A stretch of DNA of 64,000 nt from Sphingobacteriales bacterium (GTDB lineage Bacteria; Bacteroidota; Bacteroidia; Chitinophagales; Chitinophagaceae), in assembly GCA_016235125.1 (NCBI GenBank), contig JACRLZ010000002.1, positions 930,001 to 994,000 of the forward strand, read 5' to 3'. Positions 51,255 through 61,556 of this stretch are shown in pieces. The notes beneath the pieces were generated by a model, which was given only the letters and a program-made list of their open reading frames with translations, had not been told where the DNA came from and did not search any database. How positions within the stretch are numbered: the stretch's first letter is position 1; each line of letters opens with the position of its first letter. The translations under genes were made by a program, and so were the position numbers.

Positions 51255-52740
51255 ACTTTATTCCCAGTGCTTCCAGTTCTTTCAGCACCGGTTCATATAT
51301 TTTTTTATGCGTCGGGATATGAAGACCGGTTAAATTGATTTTTCCGTTCAAAATAAGTTTAGCTGCAATTCCCAGGGGCAATCCTACTGTTTTGGCCATA
51401 GCAGTATGCAGGTTATTTTCACCCTTCACAACCAGCGAACTTCTGACCTCAGATTTCTTACCTCCGGCCTCATACTTCATTTCATGCAACATTACAATCA
51501 TGTCTTTATCATAAGGGCGCAGGGCCAGTTTTTTTTCAACAGCAAATTGCAGAATGTCTGCTGCACTGCAGAGTCCCTTATCTACTTTGGTTTCCTTATC
51601 ATCAAGTCCAAGAAAGAAAAGCTGCTTTAAAGTGAGATTGGCCTCATGCATTTTATGAGCAAGAAAACCTGCCGCCCTGTTTTTTACTTCATCAATTTCT
51701 ATTTCCTGGATATTCCCTTTATCATCAGCTGTCATAAAAGATTCCGGCATTTTTGCGCCTTCCTCTTCCGCTTCATTTTCAGCTTCCATCAGCTTCATCA
51801 GGTTTTCCAGCATGCTTTTCGTTTCTGCAAACCGTTCAGAAAGTTTTTGGTTCAGCCATTCGCCAAAACCGTTTTTGTCCATGTGTTCCCTGAAAACTTC
51901 GTAAAGTGATTTACCATCTGTCTGATACAGCTTTTCTTCCTCAGTCAATTTCAGATCAATTACATTTTTCCAGCCATACATAAAATCAGGGTGCCGGAGT
52001 GTGGTGCGGATAAATGTCTTTGCATCCGCCAAACCATACAGTGATGTATAACTAAGTGAATCCCTGTTGGGGTACCAACTCAATACACCGATATCGGGGA
52101 TATCAACCAATCTGTCTCCGGTAAATAATTCTTCATAGGCAATTTTTTTTTCTTCGCCTGATTCCCTGAAATGTGCGCCGGCTTTTCCGGCCATAATGAT
52201 ATTCCTCGGATTCCAGCTTATTTTATAATGCCAGGGATTGTCATCGCTTTCGGGAGCCACCAATCCGCCGCAATGTGATTTAAATGAAGTGATATGCCCC
52301 CCTTTTTTTCTGATGTCATCAATGATCTTCATAGCACTCATGTGATCAATGCCGGGATCAAGTCCCATTTCACAGAGAAATAAAAGTTTATTCTTTTCGA
52401 CATCTTTCTGCAGCTTCTTTATATCATCATCAACATAGGAAGCGGTCAAAAGATTCTTGCGGTGCTTGATACAATCCGAAGCAACTTTAATATGCAAAGA
52501 AGGGGGTAGCATTGAGATAATAATATCCGCATTTTGAACCTGGTTTCCCCTTTCCTTATCATCATTGATATCAAAAGATAATGCGGCAGCTCTGGGGGAA
52601 TGCCCTATCTTGGATTGAGCAAGTTTCAGATCCGCATCTACCAGCAACAGTTTCCAATTCTCCGCCACTGCGTTTTCCAATAAATAATCAATTAAAACCG
52701 TAGCTGATTTACCAGCTCCAAATAACAGGATCGTCTTCAT
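51223..52740 (-). CDS. Saccharopine dehydrogenase family protein
   Basis: 505 residues. N-terminal Rossmann domain TILLFGAGKSATVLIDYLLE with IISMLPPSLHIKVASDCIKH, then LLTASYVDDDIKKLQ and CEMGLDPGIDHMSAMKIIDD, the conserved parts of lysine/saccharopine reductase-type enzymes. The C-terminal half has a charged helical insertion (EAENEAEEEGAKMP). Proposed role in lysine breakdown or related imino-acid chemistry; the exact substrate is uncertain. Cytoplasmic. It overlaps the sirtuin gene tail to tail. Confidence 0.88.
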   Translation of the reverse strand: MKTILLFGAGKSATVLIDYLLENAVAENWKLLLVDADLKLAQSKIGHSPRAAALSFDINDDKERGNQVQNADIIISMLPPSLHIKVASDCIKHRKNLLTASYVDDDIKKLQKDVEKNKLLFLCEMGLDPGIDHMSAMKIIDDIRKKGGHITSFKSHCGGLVAPESDDNPWHYKISWNPRNIIMAGKAGAHFRESGEEKKIAYEELFTGDRLVDIPDIGVLSWYPNRDSLSYTSLYGLADAKTFIRTTLRHPDFMYGWKNVIDLKLTEEEKLYQTDGKSLYEVFREHMDKNGFGEWLNQKLSERFAETKSMLENLMKLMEAENEAEEEGAKMPESFMTADDKGNIQEIEIDEVKNRAAGFLAHKMHEANLTLKQLFFLGLDDKETKVDKGLCSAADILQFAVEKKLALRPYDKDMIVMLHEMKYEAGGKKSEVRSSLVVKGENNLHTAMAKTVGLPLGIAAKLILNGKINLTGLHIPTHKKIYEPVLKELEALGIKFREVVNDLKE

Positions 52741-52908
52741 ATTTAATCAGGGTTCAAAGAGCCGGTAAATTACCATGAAAAAGGGAGAAATCGGAGGTAA
52801 AATAGGCAGATAAACTACCCTTTATTACCATGAAAATTATAATCCACATGGGTGGAAAAAATACCTTAAAAAACAGTCTTTTTTTCAGGTTATCAGGGCC
52901 TAAAAAAG

Positions 52909-52951
52909 TAGATTTGCAGGCACTGAAAACAGCCCGGTTTCCGGGTTTTTT
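52909..52951 (+). promoter_or_regulatory. gyrA promoter box and terminator-like leader hairpin
   Basis: TAGATTTG (52909-52916) fits a -7 box. About 17 bp later comes CCCGG/CCGGG with loop TTT and six T (52933-52951), all upstream of gyrA ATG 52993. Such a layout could stop early transcripts; the stem is short. The upstream part of this gap (52741-52908) shows only two copies of TTACCATGAAAA. Confidence 0.4.
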
Positions 52952-52992
52952 AAGGGTCAAAAAATCACTAAAAGAAGAAGGAAAAATCAGCG

Positions 52993-55563
52993 ATGGAAGA
53001 GAATCTCGGGCCGCAGGAAACCAATGATAGCAACCGCATCATTCCCGTTAACATAGAAGAACAAATGAAGACCGCTTACATTGATTATTCAATGTCGGTG
53101 ATCGTTGGCCGGGCCTTGCCGGATGTAAGAGATGGATTGAAGCCTGTACATCGCCGCATTTTATATGCGATGAATGAACTGGGAATTCACTACAACAAGC
53201 CTTATAAAAAGTCGGCCCGTATTGTGGGAGAGGTGCTGGGTAAATATCATCCGCATGGCGATACTGCTGTATATGATGCAATGGTGCGGATGGCGCAGGA
53301 ATGGAATATGCGATATACACTGATCGATGGCCAGGGAAATTTTGGTAACCAGGATGGTGATGGCCCTGCTGCCATGCGATACACTGAAGCAAGACTTGAA
53401 CGCCTTGCTGAGCATATGCTGGATGATATTGATAAGGACACTGTGGATTTCCAACTCAATTTTGATGATTCGGAGAAAGAGCCAACCATACTTCCCACAA
53501 GAATTCCCCAATTACTGATAAACGGATCAAGTGGTATTGCAGTGGGCATGGCCACCAACATGATGCCGCATAATCTCTCTGAAGTTATTGATGGCTGCAT
53601 TGCTTTTATTGACAAAAGGGACATTACTGTTGAAGAACTGATGCAGTATGTGAAAGCCCCTGACTTTCCAACAGGTGGAATCATTTACGGAATGGAAGGA
53701 GTAAAAGCTGCCATGCATTTGGGCAGAGGCAGGGTAGTGGTTAGGGGAAGATTGAATGTAGAGTCAAAAGCCAGTGGAAGAGAACAGATCATCATCACTG
53801 AAGTTCCTTACCAGGTAAACAGGGATGCGCTTACAAACCGTATCGGTGAACTGGTGAATGAAAAACATATTGATGGCATTGCCCATGTAAACAATGAATC
53901 AAACGAAAAAGAAGGTACAAGGGTAGTAATTGATTTAAAAAGAGACGCCATTGCCAACGTCGTCATCAACCAGCTTTATAAGCTCACCGATCTTCAAACC
54001 TCTTATGGCATCAACAATGTTTGCATTGTAAAAGGAAGACCAAGAACCTTGAATCTGAAAGAACTCATCAGTGAGTTCGTCGAGTTCAGGCATGAAGTGG
54101 TGGTTAGAAGAACAAAGTATGAATTAAGGGAAGCAGAGAAGAAAGCTCATATACTTAAAGGATATCTTATTGCTCTTGATCATCTGGATGAAGTGATAGC
54201 ATTGATCCGCAGTTCTGCTACACCGGAAACAGCAAAAGATAATTTAGTAAATGCCGGTTGGGGTTTGGATGAAATTCAGGCCAAAGCTATACTGGAGTTG
54301 CGCCTGCAGCGCCTTACCGGAATGGAAAGAGAAAAGATCAAAGAAGAGTATGACGAACTGGTAAAGCTGATTGCGCATCTGAATGAATTGCTGTCAAACG
54401 AAACAATGAGGTTTGACCTCATTAAAAAAGAATTACTTGAGATAAAAGATAAGTTTGGTGATGGAAGAAATACAGAGATCACATATCTCGACGATGAGGT
54501 AAAGATCAAAGACCTGGTAAAAGAAGAAGACGTAGTTATCACTATTTCACATCTTGGTTATATCAAACGTACACCGGCTGAAGAATACCGCTCTCAGCGG
54601 AGAGGTGGAAGAGGAGTAATTGGCGGCAAAACCAGAGAAGAGGATTATATCGAACACCTTTTTGTTGCCTCCACACACCATACCATGCTTTTCTTTACAG
54701 AAAAGGGCAGGGTATATTGGCTTAATATCTGGGAAATACCGGAAGGCGAGAAGACCGGCAAGGGAAGAGCTATTCAAAATTTAATACAATTGCCCCCGGA
54801 TGATAAAGTGAAAGCCATTATTGATGTGAGGGATTTGAAAGACGAAGAATTTGTGAAAGCTCATAATATAGTGCTGTGCACCAAAAAAGGCATTATCAAG
54901 AAAACAGAGCTGGAAGATTTCAGCCGTCCAAGACAGACAGGCGTAAATGCCATTACCATTGTGGAAGGCGATGAATTGCTTGATGCAAAACTCACGGACG
55001 GAAAATCAGAGATCATGATGGCGGTGAAAAGCGGCAGGGCTATTCGTTTTTCAGAAGATAAAGTAAGGGCCACAGGCCGTGGCGCTATTGGTGTGGCTGG
55101 TATCGAGGCAGATGAAGATGGTGAAGAGGTGGTGGGTATGATTTGTGTAAAGCCGGATGAAAAAGTGTCGAAAACAGTACTGGTGGTAAGTGAGCAGGGA
55201 TTCGGTAAAAGAACTGCTATTGATGAATATCGTTTCACAAATCGTGGAGGCAAAGGAGTAAAGACTATTAACACTACCGAAAAAACCGGAAGTCTTGTTG
55301 GAATTCTGGATGTAGCCGAAAATGAAGACCTGATGATAACCTGCAAAAGTGGGGTCACCATTCGCATGCCTGTAAGCGGCATCAGCGAACAGGGAAGAGC
55401 CACCCAGGGTGTAAAATTGATAAAGCTGGATGACGGAGATGAAATTGCCGCTATAACCAAACTGGATGACCGTGGGCAAAATGGAAATGGGAACGGAAAT
55501 CATGATTCAACCGGCAATGATATGAACGCAACCGGATCAGAAGAAAATACATCTGGAGAATGA
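52993..55563 (+). CDS. gyrA: DNA gyrase subunit A
   Basis: 856 residues. Cuts and rejoins DNA with GyrB to introduce negative supercoils. [20 protein letters not shown] starts the breakage-reunion domain. The quinolone region reads [19 protein letters not shown]: Thr stands where E. coli has Ser83 and Asp is kept at the 87 position. Catalytic Tyr130 lies in [10 protein letters not shown]. The C-terminal beta-pinwheel carries the GyrA box QRRGGRG at residues 535-541, which marks gyrase rather than topoisomerase IV. The tail is Asn/Gly/Glu-rich ([16 protein letters not shown]). ATG 52993 is the family start. gyrB is not in the window. Confidence 0.97.
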   Translation: MEENLGPQETNDSNRIIPVNIEEQMKTAYIDYSMSVIVGRALPDVRDGLKPVHRRILYAMNELGIHYNKPYKKSARIVGEVLGKYHPHGDTAVYDAMVRMAQEWNMRYTLIDGQGNFGNQDGDGPAAMRYTEARLERLAEHMLDDIDKDTVDFQLNFDDSEKEPTILPTRIPQLLINGSSGIAVGMATNMMPHNLSEVIDGCIAFIDKRDITVEELMQYVKAPDFPTGGIIYGMEGVKAAMHLGRGRVVVRGRLNVESKASGREQIIITEVPYQVNRDALTNRIGELVNEKHIDGIAHVNNESNEKEGTRVVIDLKRDAIANVVINQLYKLTDLQTSYGINNVCIVKGRPRTLNLKELISEFVEFRHEVVVRRTKYELREAEKKAHILKGYLIALDHLDEVIALIRSSATPETAKDNLVNAGWGLDEIQAKAILELRLQRLTGMEREKIKEEYDELVKLIAHLNELLSNETMRFDLIKKELLEIKDKFGDGRNTEITYLDDEVKIKDLVKEEDVVITISHLGYIKRTPAEEYRSQRRGGRGVIGGKTREEDYIEHLFVASTHHTMLFFTEKGRVYWLNIWEIPEGEKTGKGRAIQNLIQLPPDDKVKAIIDVRDLKDEEFVKAHNIVLCTKKGIIKKTELEDFSRPRQTGVNAITIVEGDELLDAKLTDGKSEIMMAVKSGRAIRFSEDKVRATGRGAIGVAGIEADEDGEEVVGMICVKPDEKVSKTVLVVSEQGFGKRTAIDEYRFTNRGGKGVKTINTTEKTGSLVGILDVAENEDLMITCKSGVTIRMPVSGISEQGRATQGVKLIKLDDGDEIAAITKLDDRGQNGNGNGNHDSTGNDMNATGSEENTSGE

Positions 55564-55607
55564 AAGCTGAAATAAAACCTGATTTTTTACAAACATCAAA
55601 TACAAAA

Positions 55608-56945
55608 ATGAAAAAGCTACTTCTATTAACTGTGTTGTTTTCAGTTGGCCTGATGGCCGGAGCACAGAATTATGAAAGCATCCGGAATACAGCTTTGCTG
55701 CAACAATACCAGAAAGCCAAAGAAGACCTTGACAAGGCATGGAGCAACGCTAAATTCACTTCAAAGCCCGAAGCCTATATTTTAAAAGCATTTATTTATG
55801 CCAGTATGGCCATGGATCCAAAAGTGAAAGGCTCTGATCAATTCGGCAAATTACTCACAGATGCAGACGCAGCTTACAGGAAGTATAAAGAAATGGATCC
55901 TTCATTGACTCTTGTTACTGACCAGATCTACCAAAACGGACCTATTAATCTTTATTCCGGATATTTCACTGCAGGATATGATGATTATTCTGCAAAAAAA
56001 TGGGAGTCAGGATTTGAAAATCTTAAAAAAGCGGTAGAATACTCCGACATGCTGATCGAAAAGAAACTATTGACAGCAGCTCTCGATACGAATGTTTTAA
56101 TATTGGCCGGCATCACTGCCGAAAACGGCGGACATAAGGATGATGCTGCAAAAATTTACTGCCGCCTTGCTGATAAAAAAATAACAGGAGATGGATTTGA
56201 AAGTGTTTATCGCTTCCTTGTAAGCCACTATTTCATGAAAAAGGACATGCCCCTGTTTGAAAAGTACAAAACAATAGGGGCAGAACTTTATCCTAAAAGC
56301 GAGTATTTTACTTTTGATAAAATTGATTTTGCCGTTGGTCTTGTTGATAATTTTGAAGCAAAGCTTAAAGCCGTAGAAGAAGTGCTTGCTACCGACCCTG
56401 ATAATTTTAAAGGAAACGAAGTGTTAGGGGAGATAATTTACGACACCCTGAACCCGAAAGAAGATAACCTGCCTTTGCCAGCTAATGCTGCTGAACTGGA
56501 AAAAAAGATGGATGCTGCCTTTAGAAAAGCTGCTGCTGCGAAAGCCGATTATGAAAATCCCTGGCTCTATCTTGGAGACCATTATATTAATAAGGCAGTA
56601 AAAGTAGATGGCGAAAGAACTGCTTTTGCTGCAGAAATGAAGACCCGTACCAAACCCGGACAGCCAAATCCAAAAGAAGATATTGCCAAAAGAGATGCCC
56701 TGGATAAAAAATATGCAGATGCTTTGGAACTGGCTCATGCTCCTTATGAAAAAGCAACTGAGATTTTTAAGGCCAAAGCAAACCTTGATCAAAAACAAAA
56801 GCAGCAGTATAAAAAAGCTGCCAGTTATCTTGCCGATATATTTGCTTTCAAAAAAGTAATGGCTACAAGAATTAAATCGCCGGATGCTGCTAAATATGCA
56901 GCAGAAGAGAAGAAGTGGAATGAATTGTGGGAGTCCATTAAATAA
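55608..56945 (+). CDS. Secreted TPR-like protein
   Basis: 445 residues from ATG 55608 (MKKLLLLTVLFSVGLMAGAQ), where the signal peptide begins. An in-frame ATG at 55560 overlaps the gyrA stop and would bury the signal. The mature part is all-helical with TPR-like repeats (KPEAYILKAFIYASMAMDPK, KWESGFENLKKAVEYSDMLI, ADYENPWLYLGDHYINKAVK). Periplasmic or outer-membrane-associated scaffold is likely. Cotranscription with gyrA is possible (44 bp apart). Confidence 0.85.
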   Translation: MKKLLLLTVLFSVGLMAGAQNYESIRNTALLQQYQKAKEDLDKAWSNAKFTSKPEAYILKAFIYASMAMDPKVKGSDQFGKLLTDADAAYRKYKEMDPSLTLVTDQIYQNGPINLYSGYFTAGYDDYSAKKWESGFENLKKAVEYSDMLIEKKLLTAALDTNVLILAGITAENGGHKDDAAKIYCRLADKKITGDGFESVYRFLVSHYFMKKDMPLFEKYKTIGAELYPKSEYFTFDKIDFAVGLVDNFEAKLKAVEEVLATDPDNFKGNEVLGEIIYDTLNPKEDNLPLPANAAELEKKMDAAFRKAAAAKADYENPWLYLGDHYINKAVKVDGERTAFAAEMKTRTKPGQPNPKEDIAKRDALDKKYADALELAHAPYEKATEIFKAKANLDQKQKQQYKKAASYLADIFAFKKVMATRIKSPDAAKYAAEEKKWNELWESIK

Positions 56946-57080
56946 AGAATATTGATAATGACGGAGAGGCCACTTAAATGTGGGTTTTCTTAAAAATTAT
57001 ATACTTAACATAATATACATTATAGGAATAAATTTATACTTTAGTGCCGTCTTTTTACAGATTTATATTAGTATTGAATA

Positions 57081-57589
57081 ATGAGCCTTAGAGAACTAAT
57101 ACTGGCAGAGCACCCAAAGTCAACCGTGACAGAATAATAAGATGGGTTGACGGCAATCAGCAAAGATTTGATGAATTGTTGAAATTATTTCTTTATGATG
57201 AGGCATTGGTTGTTCAGCGGGCCGGTTGGCCGCTAAGCTATATCGCCATTGCTTGTCCTCAGCTAATACAAATGCATTTTGGAAAACTGATAAGCAATCT
57301 CCGTAAACCCGATCTTCATGATGCAGTAAAACGAAATACATTACGGCTACTTCAGGATGTTTCGATTCCTGAAAAATTCCACGGCGAAATAATGAATGTC
57401 TGCTTTGACTATATCATCTCTCCTGCTGAAAAGCCTGCCGTGAAAGCCTTTTCGCTGACCATACTTCAGCATTTATCCCGACAGTACCCGGATATCCGGC
57501 AGGAATTAAAGACAATAATTGAAGATCGCTGGGATTTTGAAACAGCAGCGTTTAAGTCAAGAGCCAGAAAGATCCTTACAGAGTTTTAG
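57081..57589 (+). pseudogene. HEAT-like helical protein gene with a -1 frameshift near its start
   Basis: ATG 57081 begins MSLRELILAEHPK and would stop at once (STVTE then TAA). Reading one base back at 57119 gives VNRDRIIRWVDGNQQRFDEL, which joins a long open frame to 57589 (LLKLFLYDEALVVQRAGWPL ... FKSRARKILTEF). Together they give about 169 residues of an all-helical protein resembling HEAT-type hypothetical proteins of this group that begin MSLR-LILAEH, by memory. The shift point is C-CCA-AAG, a textbook -1 slippery heptamer in the right phase. Either a single-base deletion has broken the gene or ribosomes slip here. The 3' end overlaps the convergent ndh gene by 14 bp. Confidence 0.75.
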
Positions 57590-58859
57590 CTTTTTCCGCT
57601 TTATTAAATTCCTTAAATATCAGTCGCAGGTTTTGGTCATACGTTATATAATTGTATAGCCAGTTGCAGAAAACAAAGAACCGGTTTTTGACTCCCAGTA
57701 TCAGCATAAGGTGCAGGCTCATCCAGATAAACCAGGCAAAGAAACCGCCAAAATGTAATTTAGGTTTTGGTATATCAACCACAGCAAGATTTCTTCCCAC
57801 CGTTGCCATGGAACCTTTGTCTTTGTACTCGAATTGATACATTTTATCCGGCCTTGATTTTCTTTCCAGCGTTTTAAAATTATAAGCCAGCATATCCGCC
57901 TGCTGCATGGCCACCGGCGCCACCTGTGGATGCCCACTCGGATATTTGACAGTTACCATATATGCCAGGTCGCCAATAGCATAAATATTTTGCCTGTCAC
58001 CTACCCTGCAATATCTGTCTGTCCTTATCCTGTTATCCCTGGTTATTAACTGCTTGTCAATCCCATCTGGAATATTTCCTTTAATACCTGCAGCCCATAT
58101 GACTGTATTTGCACGGATTGATTTTCCGCCTTTAAGCAATGCAGTTTTACCGTCATAATCCTGTAGCAAAGAGCTTGTCATCACTTTTACACCTAGTTTT
58201 TTAAGATACTTCTGAGATTGCATGGATGACTTAATGCTCATACTGGCCAATGTCCTGTCTGTTCCTTCCAGTAAAAAAATATTCATTTTGGAAAAATCAA
58301 GTTCCGGGTAATCTTTTGGCAACACATATTTTTTCATTTCTGCCAAAGCCCCGGCAACCTCCACTCCTGTGGGTCCACCCCCCACTACTACAATATTCAT
58401 TAACTGTTGCAGTTCTTCCTCATCTTTTTCCGTAAGTGCTTTTTCAAAGTTTTGGAGAAGCCTGTACCGGAGCTGCAATGCTTCCACCGTTGATTTCATC
58501 GGAAAGGCATGTTTTGACAATTGATCATTGCCAAAAAAATTTGTGTCGGCTCCCATTGCCAAAACCAGTGCATCGTAGCTTATTTCTTCAGTGTCGGTGA
58601 TAATTTTATTTTGTTCCGGTATTACTTTTTGTAATTCTGCCAGCCGGATCTTTACATTTTTGCTTTTTTGAAAAACCTTCCGCAGCGGAAACGAGATATT
58701 ACTGGCATCCAGTCCTGCTGTAGCTACCTGGTAAAATAATGGCTGGAACTGGTGATAATTGAACCGGTCTATCAGTATGATCTCAAATCCTGGTTTGTTG
58801 CTGAGTTTCCTGGCTAATCTTAGCCCGCCGAATCCTGCGCCTACAATTACGATTTTCAT
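57576..58859 (-). CDS. ndh: Type II NADH:quinone oxidoreductase (NDH-2)
   Basis: 427 residues. FAD-binding IVIVGAGFGGLRLARKLSN at the N-terminus, the NADH site NIVVVGGGPTGVEVAGALAE near residue 155, and NIYAIGDLAYM. The C-terminal region FFAWFIWMSLHLMLILGVKN anchors it to the inner membrane. It passes electrons from NADH to menaquinone without pumping protons. Expected length and all motifs present. Confidence 0.93.
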   Translation of the reverse strand: MKIVIVGAGFGGLRLARKLSNKPGFEIILIDRFNYHQFQPLFYQVATAGLDASNISFPLRKVFQKSKNVKIRLAELQKVIPEQNKIITDTEEISYDALVLAMGADTNFFGNDQLSKHAFPMKSTVEALQLRYRLLQNFEKALTEKDEEELQQLMNIVVVGGGPTGVEVAGALAEMKKYVLPKDYPELDFSKMNIFLLEGTDRTLASMSIKSSMQSQKYLKKLGVKVMTSSLLQDYDGKTALLKGGKSIRANTVIWAAGIKGNIPDGIDKQLITRDNRIRTDRYCRVGDRQNIYAIGDLAYMVTVKYPSGHPQVAPVAMQQADMLAYNFKTLERKSRPDKMYQFEYKDKGSMATVGRNLAVVDIPKPKLHFGGFFAWFIWMSLHLMLILGVKNRFFVFCNWLYNYITYDQNLRLIFKEFNKAEKAKTL

Positions 58860-58937
58860 ATCCTGTCTGTTTACAGGACAAATTTACATAATTTTCAATA
58901 TTTTTTGAAAATTAAATAATTTAAATTTGTGTCAGAA

Positions 58938-60176
58938 TCAATACAACATCCTCACCTTTATAGTCCCTTTTACTGCTTTCAGCAATTGCATGGCCTTTGC
59001 TGAAAGTTGCCTGTCCACATCAAACACCACATAGCCTATCTCGTTATTTGTTTTTAACGATTGGCTGAGGATATTGATGTTATTGTTTGAAAGTTGAGTG
59101 TTTATCTCCGATAATACACCGGGTATATTATTGTGTATATGCAGTATCCGGTGACTGTCTTCATGCGGTGGCAATGAAAGACCGGGAACCGTATGAGACC
59201 CGAATGTAATTCCCTTTTCAAGATAGTTGAATAATTTCAGGCTTACATCTTCACCAATATTTTCCTGTGCTTCTTCGGTACTTCCACCGATATGTGGTGT
59301 CAGCAAAACATTTGGACATCCCTGCAACGGTGATTTAAAAGGATCGCCTTTCTTCTCAGGCTCACCGGGAAATACATCTACTGCAGCGCCGCCAATATGG
59401 CCTTCCAAAATTGCATTCCGCAACGCTTCAAAGTCCATCACTCCTCCCCTTGCAAAATTGATTAAGACGGATCCTTTCTTAAAAAATTTCAGACTGTCTT
59501 TATTGATCATGTTTTTGGTAGCAGCTATTTCGGGTACATGCAGTGACACAACATCGGCCCTGCCCGCTAATTCTTTAAATGATTTTATATTCTCTGCATT
59601 TCCCAAAGGCATTTTTGATTCCTGGTCATAAAAAATAACTTTCATACCCAATGCCTCAGCCATCAAACCCACCTGCACGCCAATGTTTCCATAACCCACA
59701 ATGCCCATCGTCTTTCCACGGAATTCATAACTACCCTTTGATTCCTTTAGCCAAAAACCTTCATGGGCAGCTTTATTCATATCGGGTATTTTTCTCAGCA
59801 ATATGATGGCTGCTCCGATCACCATTTCGGCCACACTCCGGGTGCTTGAATAAGGGGCATTAAAAACCACCACACCTTTTTTTGTAGCTTCTTTCAGATC
59901 CACCTGGTTGACGCCGATACAAAAACAGCCGATTGCCTGCAACTTTTTTGCTGCATCCAGCACTTTCTTTGTTATTCTTGTTTTGGAGCGGATACCAAGA
60001 ATATGCACCTCTTTTATTTCCTGGATCAACTGGTCTTCGGAAATAGATTTGCTCATCCGGGTGACCTGAGTATATCCATTCTGATTGAAGAATTTAACGG
60101 CAGAATCACTGATGTTCTCCAGGAAAAGGATTTTGATTTTCTCTTTTGGATAACTGGTACTGTTTATTTTCGTCAT
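58938..60176 (-). CDS. serA: D-3-phosphoglycerate dehydrogenase
   Basis: 412 residues, E. coli SerA-like length. First step of serine synthesis. Substrate and NAD domains: KLQAIGCFCIGVNQVDLKEA, GIVGYGNIGVQVGLMAEALG, LINFARGGVMD, VDVFPGEPE, and the catalytic LTPHIGGSTEEAQ. The C-terminal ACT domain (IHNNIPGVLSEINTQLSNNN) gives feedback control by serine in the family. Cytoplasmic. Separated by 78 bp from ndh on the same strand. Confidence 0.96.
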   Translation of the reverse strand: MTKINSTSYPKEKIKILFLENISDSAVKFFNQNGYTQVTRMSKSISEDQLIQEIKEVHILGIRSKTRITKKVLDAAKKLQAIGCFCIGVNQVDLKEATKKGVVVFNAPYSSTRSVAEMVIGAAIILLRKIPDMNKAAHEGFWLKESKGSYEFRGKTMGIVGYGNIGVQVGLMAEALGMKVIFYDQESKMPLGNAENIKSFKELAGRADVVSLHVPEIAATKNMINKDSLKFFKKGSVLINFARGGVMDFEALRNAILEGHIGGAAVDVFPGEPEKKGDPFKSPLQGCPNVLLTPHIGGSTEEAQENIGEDVSLKLFNYLEKGITFGSHTVPGLSLPPHEDSHRILHIHNNIPGVLSEINTQLSNNNINILSQSLKTNNEIGYVVFDVDRQLSAKAMQLLKAVKGTIKVRMLY

Positions 60177-60255
60177 GCTGCAAATATATACCTACACAAT
60201 TAACATTTGGATGATGATGGGGAAAACTAAGTCTGTGATCTGAATTGCCGGCTTT

Positions 60256-60263
60256 TAAATTTG
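60256..60263 (+). promoter_or_regulatory. TAAATTTG -7 box of the serine hydrolase gene
   Basis: TAAATTTG, 20 bp before TTG 60284. An in-frame TTG at 60245 lies upstream of the predicted transcript start, so 60284 is preferred. Confidence 0.5.
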
Positions 60264-60283
60264 AGGCACCCAAATCAATTCCT

Positions 60284-61513
60284 TTGAAGACAATATCCTG
60301 GCTGTTACTTATCGCCCTGTTTTTTCAGCAATGTAATTCATCTGCAAACCGAAGGGAAGCAGACGATGATTCCCTGCAATATTACCCTCCTACCCCTGTT
60401 TCACTGAACAAAGATGAGTTCAGGCATTATTACCGGGCAGTAAATGAATTCATGGATACCTCTTTGCTGGATAAAGGTTTTAACGGGGGAATACTGATTG
60501 CAAAAAACGGAGCTATTATTTATGAGAAATACCGGGGACTGATTGACCTGAGAAAGAAAGATTCTATTACAGCCTCTACGTCATTACATATTGCTTCCAC
60601 AAGTAAAACTTTCACTGCCACGGCTATACTCAGAATGGTAAAGGAAGGGAAATTGTTTTTGGATGATTCTGTGAACAAGTTCTTTCCGGGTTTTCCTTAT
60701 CCGGGCATAACAGTGAAAATGCTTTTATGCCACCGAAGCGGCTTGCCAAATTATTTATACTTCCTTTCCAACAGTGATTGGGATAAAAAAGTATATGCAC
60801 AGAATAAAGATGTACTTGATTTTCTCATTAAAAGCAAACCTGATAAAAGTTTTACAGCCAACAGCCGCATGGCTTATTGCAATACCAATTATGTATTGCT
60901 CGCATTGATCATCGAAAAGATCAGCGGCAGATCTTTTCCAGAGTACATGAAAGAAAAATTCTTTGAGCCTTTGCAGATGAAAAACACTTATGTGTTTAGT
61001 TTGAAAGACACATTGGCCGCCACTCCTTCATTCAGCAATAACGGTACTTACTGGAACTATGATTTTCTCGACGGCACTTATGGGGACAAAAACATTTACA
61101 GTACTCCGCAGGATCTGCTGAAATGGGACCAGGCTTTTTATACAGAACAAATACTTAATAAAGAGCTTCTTGATTCTGCTTTTAAGGGATATAGCTTCGA
61201 AAAGCCTTCTATTCATAATTATGGTTTGGGTTGGCGGCTTGAGTTTTTACCAAACGGAAAAAGAGTGATATACCATTATGGCAAATGGCATGGTTTTAAT
61301 TCAGCCTTTGCGAGGCTTCCGGATGAAAAAGTTACCATCATTATCCTGGGAAACCGGTTCACCAGGGCAGTTTACAATGCCGGATATTTCAGTTATGATA
61401 TTTTTGGCGATTACATGCGGCGCCAGCCAGATGCTGAGGAAGAAAGTGAGAATGCTGATACGGTGAAAAAACAGACCCCTGCGGATAAAAGATCAAAAAA
61501 ATCCCATCGCTAA
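60284..61513 (+). CDS. Serine hydrolase, beta-lactamase class C/DD-peptidase fold (lipoprotein)
   Basis: 409 residues from TTG 60284: ISWLLLIALFFQQC is a lipoprotein signal only if translation starts here. Active-site motif IASTSKTFTATAIL (SxxK near residue 106), the YCN triad in MAYCNTNYVLLALIIEKISG, and a third motif region YHYGKWHGFNSAFARLPDEK. These penicillin-binding-like hydrolases act on peptides or esters in the periplasm; true beta-lactamase activity is not implied. The C-terminus is charged and low-complexity (EEESENADTVKKQTPADKRS). The nnrED gene follows. Confidence 0.88.
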   Translation: MKTISWLLLIALFFQQCNSSANRREADDDSLQYYPPTPVSLNKDEFRHYYRAVNEFMDTSLLDKGFNGGILIAKNGAIIYEKYRGLIDLRKKDSITASTSLHIASTSKTFTATAILRMVKEGKLFLDDSVNKFFPGFPYPGITVKMLLCHRSGLPNYLYFLSNSDWDKKVYAQNKDVLDFLIKSKPDKSFTANSRMAYCNTNYVLLALIIEKISGRSFPEYMKEKFFEPLQMKNTYVFSLKDTLAATPSFSNNGTYWNYDFLDGTYGDKNIYSTPQDLLKWDQAFYTEQILNKELLDSAFKGYSFEKPSIHNYGLGWRLEFLPNGKRVIYHYGKWHGFNSAFARLPDEKVTIIILGNRFTRAVYNAGYFSYDIFGDYMRRQPDAEEESENADTVKKQTPADKRSKKSHR

Positions 61514-61556
61514 ATCATTTTATTTCTCAGAATTGTTTGCCAACTTTAAGGTTGAA

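Noticed and set aside
52830..53027. 65-codon frame overlapping the gyrA start
   Set aside because: Overlaps the certain gyrA start in another frame and contains the leader hairpin.
53236..53290. Quinolone-resistance mutation in gyrA
   Set aside because: Thr at the Ser83 position keeps the hydroxyl, and to my memory is common in this group; the Asp at 87 is kept.
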